Part shown: positions 50,701 to 52,158 of the stretch, piece by piece
Layout of the letters: the number at the start of each line of letters is the position of its first letter
Numbering within the stretch: the stretch's first letter is position 1
Assembly: GCF_029948085.1 (NCBI RefSeq)
Contig: NZ_JARZZP010000016.1
Span: 1 to 52,158, forward strand
DNA: 52,158 bases
Origin: Streptococcus taonis
GTDB lineage: Bacteria; Bacillota; Bacilli; Lactobacillales; Streptococcaceae
Reading direction: 5' to 3'
Translations under genes and position numbers: made by a program
The notes under the pieces: generated by a model
The model's database searches: none
What the model saw: the letters and a program-made list of their open reading frames with translations, nothing else
What the model was told of the DNA's origin: nothing

Positions 50701-52158
50701 CACATCGGCTTCAACAAGTGCAAGTACGTCAGCAAGCACGTCCGCTTCAACAAGCGCAAGTACGTCGGCTAGCACGTCAGCGTCAATAAGTGCAAGTACG
50801 TCAGCAAGTACATCAGCTTCAACAAGCGCGTCAACCTCAGCCTCTGAGTCAGCGTCAACAAGTGCATCGACATCAGCATCTGAATCAGCGTCAACAAGTG
50901 CGTCAGAGTCAGCAAGCACATCGGCTTCTGAGTCAGCATCAACAAGTGCATCGACATCAGCGTCAGAGTCAGCATCAACAAGCGCGTCAACATCAGCCTC
51001 TGAGTCAGCGTCAACAAGCGCGTCGACATCAGCATCTGAATCAGCGTCAACAAGTGCAAGCACCTCAGCGTCTGAATCAGCAAGCACAAGTGCAAGCACA
51101 TCAGCCTCTGAGTCAGCAAGCACAAGCGCAAGTACGTCGGCTAGCACGTCAGCGTCAACAAGTGCATCGACATCAGCATCTGAGTCAGCATCAACAAGTG
51201 CATCGACATCAGCGTCAACAAGCGCGTCGACATCAGCATCTGAATCAGCGTCAACAAGTGCAAGCACCTCAGCATCTGAATCAGCAAGCACAAGCGCATC
51301 AACATCAGCGTCAGAATCAGCAAGCACAAGTGCAAGCACATCAGCGTCTGAATCAGCAAGCACAAGCGCGTCAACATCAGCATCTGAATCAGCATCAACA
51401 AGTGCAAGCACATCAGCATCTGAATCAGCTTCAACAAGTGCGTCGACATCAGCATCTGAATCAGCAAGCACAAGTGCATCCACATCAGCATCTGAATCAG
51501 CAAGCACAAGCGCATCAACATCAGCATCTGAATCAGCAAGCACAAGTGCAAGCACATCAGCATCTGAATCAGCGTCAACAAGCGCGTCGACATCAGCATC
51601 TGAATCAGCGTCAACAAGTGCAAGCACCTCAGCATCTGAATCAGCAAGCACAAGCGCATCAACATCAGCGTCTGAATCAGCAAGCACAAGTGCATCGACA
51701 TCAGCATCTGAATCAGCAAGCACAAGTGCATCGACCTCAGCATCTGAGTCAGCATCAACAAGTGCATCGACATCAGCATCTGAATCAGCAAGCACAAGTG
51801 CATCGACCTCAGCATCTGAATCAGCATCAACAAGTGCATCAACAAGTGCATCGACATCAGCATCTGAGTCAGCAAGTACAAGTGCATCGACATCAGCATC
51901 TGAATCAGCATCAACAAGTGCAAGCACCTCAGCATCTGAGTCAGCAAGCACAAGCGCGTCAACAAGTGCAAGCACATCAGCATCTGAATCAGCATCAACA
52001 AGTGCATCGACATCAGCATCTGAATCAGCATCAACAAGTGCATCGACCTCAGCATCTGAGTCAGCGTCAACAAGTGCATCGACATCAGCATCTGAATCAG
52101 CAAGCACAAGTGCATCGACATCAGCATCAGAGTCAGCGTCAACAAGTGCAAGCACATC
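44765..52158 (+). CDS. Serine-rich repeat surface adhesin (SRRP), 3' end beyond window
   Basis: One frame stays open from this ATG (AAGGAGAG upstream) to the window end, at least 2464 residues. Residues 1-92 are the long KxYKxGKxW-type signal peptide of SecA2/SecY2 substrates ([10 protein letters not shown] at 19-28, hydrophobic 73-85, likely cut after VHA). A short Ser-rich region (about 128-205) follows, then a large ligand-binding region (about 220-1700). The latter has alternating Ig-like modules: NSGK/DSGK type at about 758, 963 and 1525, and [14 protein letters not shown] type at about 651-717, 868-942 and 1626-1695. The main Ser repeat starts at 1707. The LPxTG anchor must lie downstream. 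The protein should be O-glycosylated and bind host glycans or keratin-like ligands, as known for PsrP, GspB and Fap1. Confidence 0.95.
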   Translation, partial: MFFRRQEGEYRETDRVTRYKLIKSGKHWLRASTSLFGLFKVLRGGIDTAQVTTEVVEDRVSTSLTGIDVLKGIAAAGAVVGGGVVTHTQVHANEQLAVEKVVDGTDNLVNSDQVVLGTVNKDEEQQTSVSTSNSISESISLSDSTSASTSVSTSLSESVSASTSASTSTSVSSSTSASTSSSLNDSASTSDSASTVASSSHSETSHVEGSQTAPSEDAISNDGTSRATVKASDAQVNPNLSSALSTAENFTSQNASLTATTTATLAATTTAETSAKKQAEDRKKLATLSAEMGEYLAKAVNLPDTDAAIIKVKTVVAEIESALKDPNADLGEVINSATSARNSIANAVSRATSGQRDSRNGQAMPTGGNLRGVSINGHTTAELGQGSYSSSNREVVWKIKMHSQSPLNYAGLIAQVDRNTTITRVLFNGQPMEKRGGSGNEYIFNKHHDLNRNLEATILVYATVNNKSNAATLSARVATSSQPFTSANTSGNYSGSMSSTVSTGEAGHNRGTSKRPTITLPANVTYYNDDSITTIKMKMSDDRGLKTLAAGSNNTIITGLYAPDYPRNARNVVGDFGVYQNGRFAYYPTTYTVNMQGTIGRDKGTWKPFATGAHILEYVVTDSDGQTDTAHMTLTIKGFNERNEPVSGDTVTVNNPSSLSETEKTQILANFRNNSKNATILNSSDYKKNSEGNHEITVSNTGEITITYRDNTVDVVRANVRAETEVPVPAVTVTRGGQQITATQSPDSSRGMEHIVYAGDDFTVKFTATDNSGKLREFKIVPRADGNQPGLRENYFEGSNYGTGTVGLLTGNITATPESPATITVDAHMNDNLEWNSGHTWQRNAVATDQVGNFNRVNGTGNVRITQGQLKDRLKVTNPDFTPVVNKNSLTDNEKTDVKNAIYAKNDKTVHRIKDIEVASDGTAKIIYKDLTSNTISRDVTVNERPKLEIHYDNATTKEIYLYRGEEVNVTFRATDDSGKISSLKFEMQGTADSANGNNYAGYTGLNRSNPITSLTNQADARITLTGTLGKTVPLGSFERYLMATDDKNTSDSDHAKNGITDNGYVKFVIKSQTDKYTAVAKASTIYTYTGETATDLNDATNFVQLDGGGQLPQGTTVSWVSRIDNTSAGTKSAVARVTYSDGSTDDVTVNYTVYPKVEAKTYNGVTGEFYAFKGTLGDKLSKVSGGDWANNIGRDSYLYTNLNELPTGTKWSYKYKLNNTGAEQTTAVGTPTFGEVWYTTKEVVNLEPVSHHTTYTLIATYPKGRFGDVSTSNPALTSQTSFDYTVVDPVAKQEYVTTVGNKAPLANIIAKPGEALKNSNTSVAFPTGTTFSWVQAPDDAMLANPGVYTKKVTVTLPQGSYSGAPGNSRTVDVTIKVNPQAPAISVNSTNETGGLPNRSIVVTNVTPGALVTLTLAGHTFTKTAKDNETSVTFEPTKLQDAYDGNNGLLPTRDVTAKQEKTVTLPSGGTETLSSSTTTATITKETVAPEVTFELHIKNDKTGQWEKQTIKNNVRPGVSGYEVFAGDKIKVVLTAKDNSGKIKTLKLNDGISDINRIFQDGYSSDDTAEGLKDTPTEASATNPKVLEYTATYGENVQYNDKNKWTRGTSATDLSDNTGRVTTVVAQGKLNEKFPGIKPNGVIQVSNLTSLTQKDLDKILDAVKTSNPASDFRIKSYEIASNGTVTITYKDGTKNTVTPDLSDSDHKSASASTSASVSASTSASVSAMTSASTSASVSASQSASTSASQSASTSASQSASTSASTSASTSASTSASTSASTSASTSASTSASTSASTSASTSVSTSASTSASTSASTSASTSASTSASTSASTSASTSASTSASTSASTSASTSASTSASTSASTSASTSASTSASTSASTSASTSASTSASTSASTSASTSASTSASTSASTSASTSASTSASTSASTSASTSASTSASTSASTSASTSASTSASTSASTSASTSASISASTSASASASTSASTSASTSASTSASTSASTSASTSASISASTSASTSASTSASTSASESASTSASTSASESASTSASESASTSASESASTSASTSASESASTSASTSASESASTSASTSASESASTSASTSASESASTSASTSASESASTSASTSASTSASTSASTSASESASTSASTSASTSASTSASESASTSASTSASESASTSASTSASESASTSASTSASESASTSASTSASESASTSASTSASESASTSASTSASESASTSASTSASESASTSASTSASESASTSASTSASESASTSASTSASESASTSASTSASESASTSASTSASESASTSASTSASESASTSASTSASESASTSASTSASESASTSASTSASESASTSASTSASTSASESASTSASTSASESASTSASTSASESASTSASTSASTSASESASTSASTSASESASTSASTSASESASTSASTSASESASTSASTSASESASTSAST
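49883..52158 (+). repeat. Two-phase SASTSAST / SASESAST coding repeat
   Basis: From residue 1707 the repeat is Ser-Ala-Ser-Thr-type with no acidic residue (49883 to about 50840). From residue 2028 (GAG at 50846) the unit becomes SASxSASE-like with Glu in most units to the window end. Serine codons alternate between TCN and AGC/AGT. The same array yields long antisense open frames that are not genes. Confidence 0.92.

Noticed and set aside
49981..52155. 724-codon minus-strand open frame rich in Asp, Ala, Leu and Val
   Set aside because: It is the antisense of the SASTSASE repeat: stops cannot arise opposite these codons. It has no ribosome site and no independent composition. The other long minus frames at 50001-52157 and the Gln-rich + frame at 50274-50789 have the same cause.
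49883..52158. CRISPR-like direct repeats
   Set aside because: The repeats are short, contiguous, in frame and encode Ser-Ala-Ser-Thr. There are no unique spacers, and no cas genes occur in the window.

Overview
The window looks like chromosome of a Streptococcus of the mitis group (S. mitis, S. oralis, S. pneumoniae and relatives). The signs are a pneumococcal-type BOX element, CiaR-type small-RNA genes beside ruvB, the ctsR-clpC and uppS-cdsA-rseP-proS gene orders, a pbp1b-type penicillin-binding protein, extended -10 promoters (TGnTATAAT) and a giant serine-rich repeat adhesin. Species cannot be fixed from the sequence alone.

Layout. 1-3160: a TPP riboswitch and a four-gene thiamine/precursor ABC importer operon. 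3180-6162: ctsR-clpC behind a CtsR box. 6306-9182: a nadR-pnuC-Nudix NAD-salvage operon. 9190-11330: a small membrane protein, a Ser-rich lipoprotein behind a pair of matching palindromes, and a DUF1275 membrane protein. 11331-15598: an accessory island on the minus strand with a Fic protein whose motif His is Asn, a decayed C5-cytosine methyltransferase, a Dam-type adenine methylase and an OLD-family nuclease. The island sits directly downstream of a T-box-controlled operon (flavin reductase, GNAT, kinase-like ATPase, valS; 15643-20290). 20360-25742: an HhH protein, then uppS-cdsA-rseP-proS. 25768-27396: BOX element and a GH1 phospho-beta-glucosidase. 27403-30494: dapH-dapL-5-FTHF cyclo-ligase-rhomboid on the minus strand. 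30579-36148: EamA transporter, pbp1b, gpsA-galU, also minus strand. 36350-40212: leuS with a duplicated 3' end around a palindrome, then two GNAT genes.

40222-44314 is the densest accessory stretch. Five CiaR-box small RNAs are present. A RelBE-type toxin-antitoxin cassette splits the array. An integrase remnant and a complete Fst-type (type I) toxin-antitoxin locus follow, then ruvB (predicted leaderless) and a nucleotidyltransferase gene. From 44765 to the window end one uninterrupted + strand reading frame encodes a serine-rich repeat surface adhesin of at least 2464 residues. It has no stop in the window, so the gene is partial, and its glycosylation/SecA2 partners, if present, lie beyond the edge.

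The strongest candidates for something undescribed are (i) the OLD nuclease plus Dam methylase pair, apparently transcribed from the valine T-box operon, (ii) the RelBE cassette inside a csRNA array with the toxin stop codon within a CiaR box, and (iii) the twin operator-like palindromes at the lipoprotein promoter. All domain calls are from motif reading. No database search was run.
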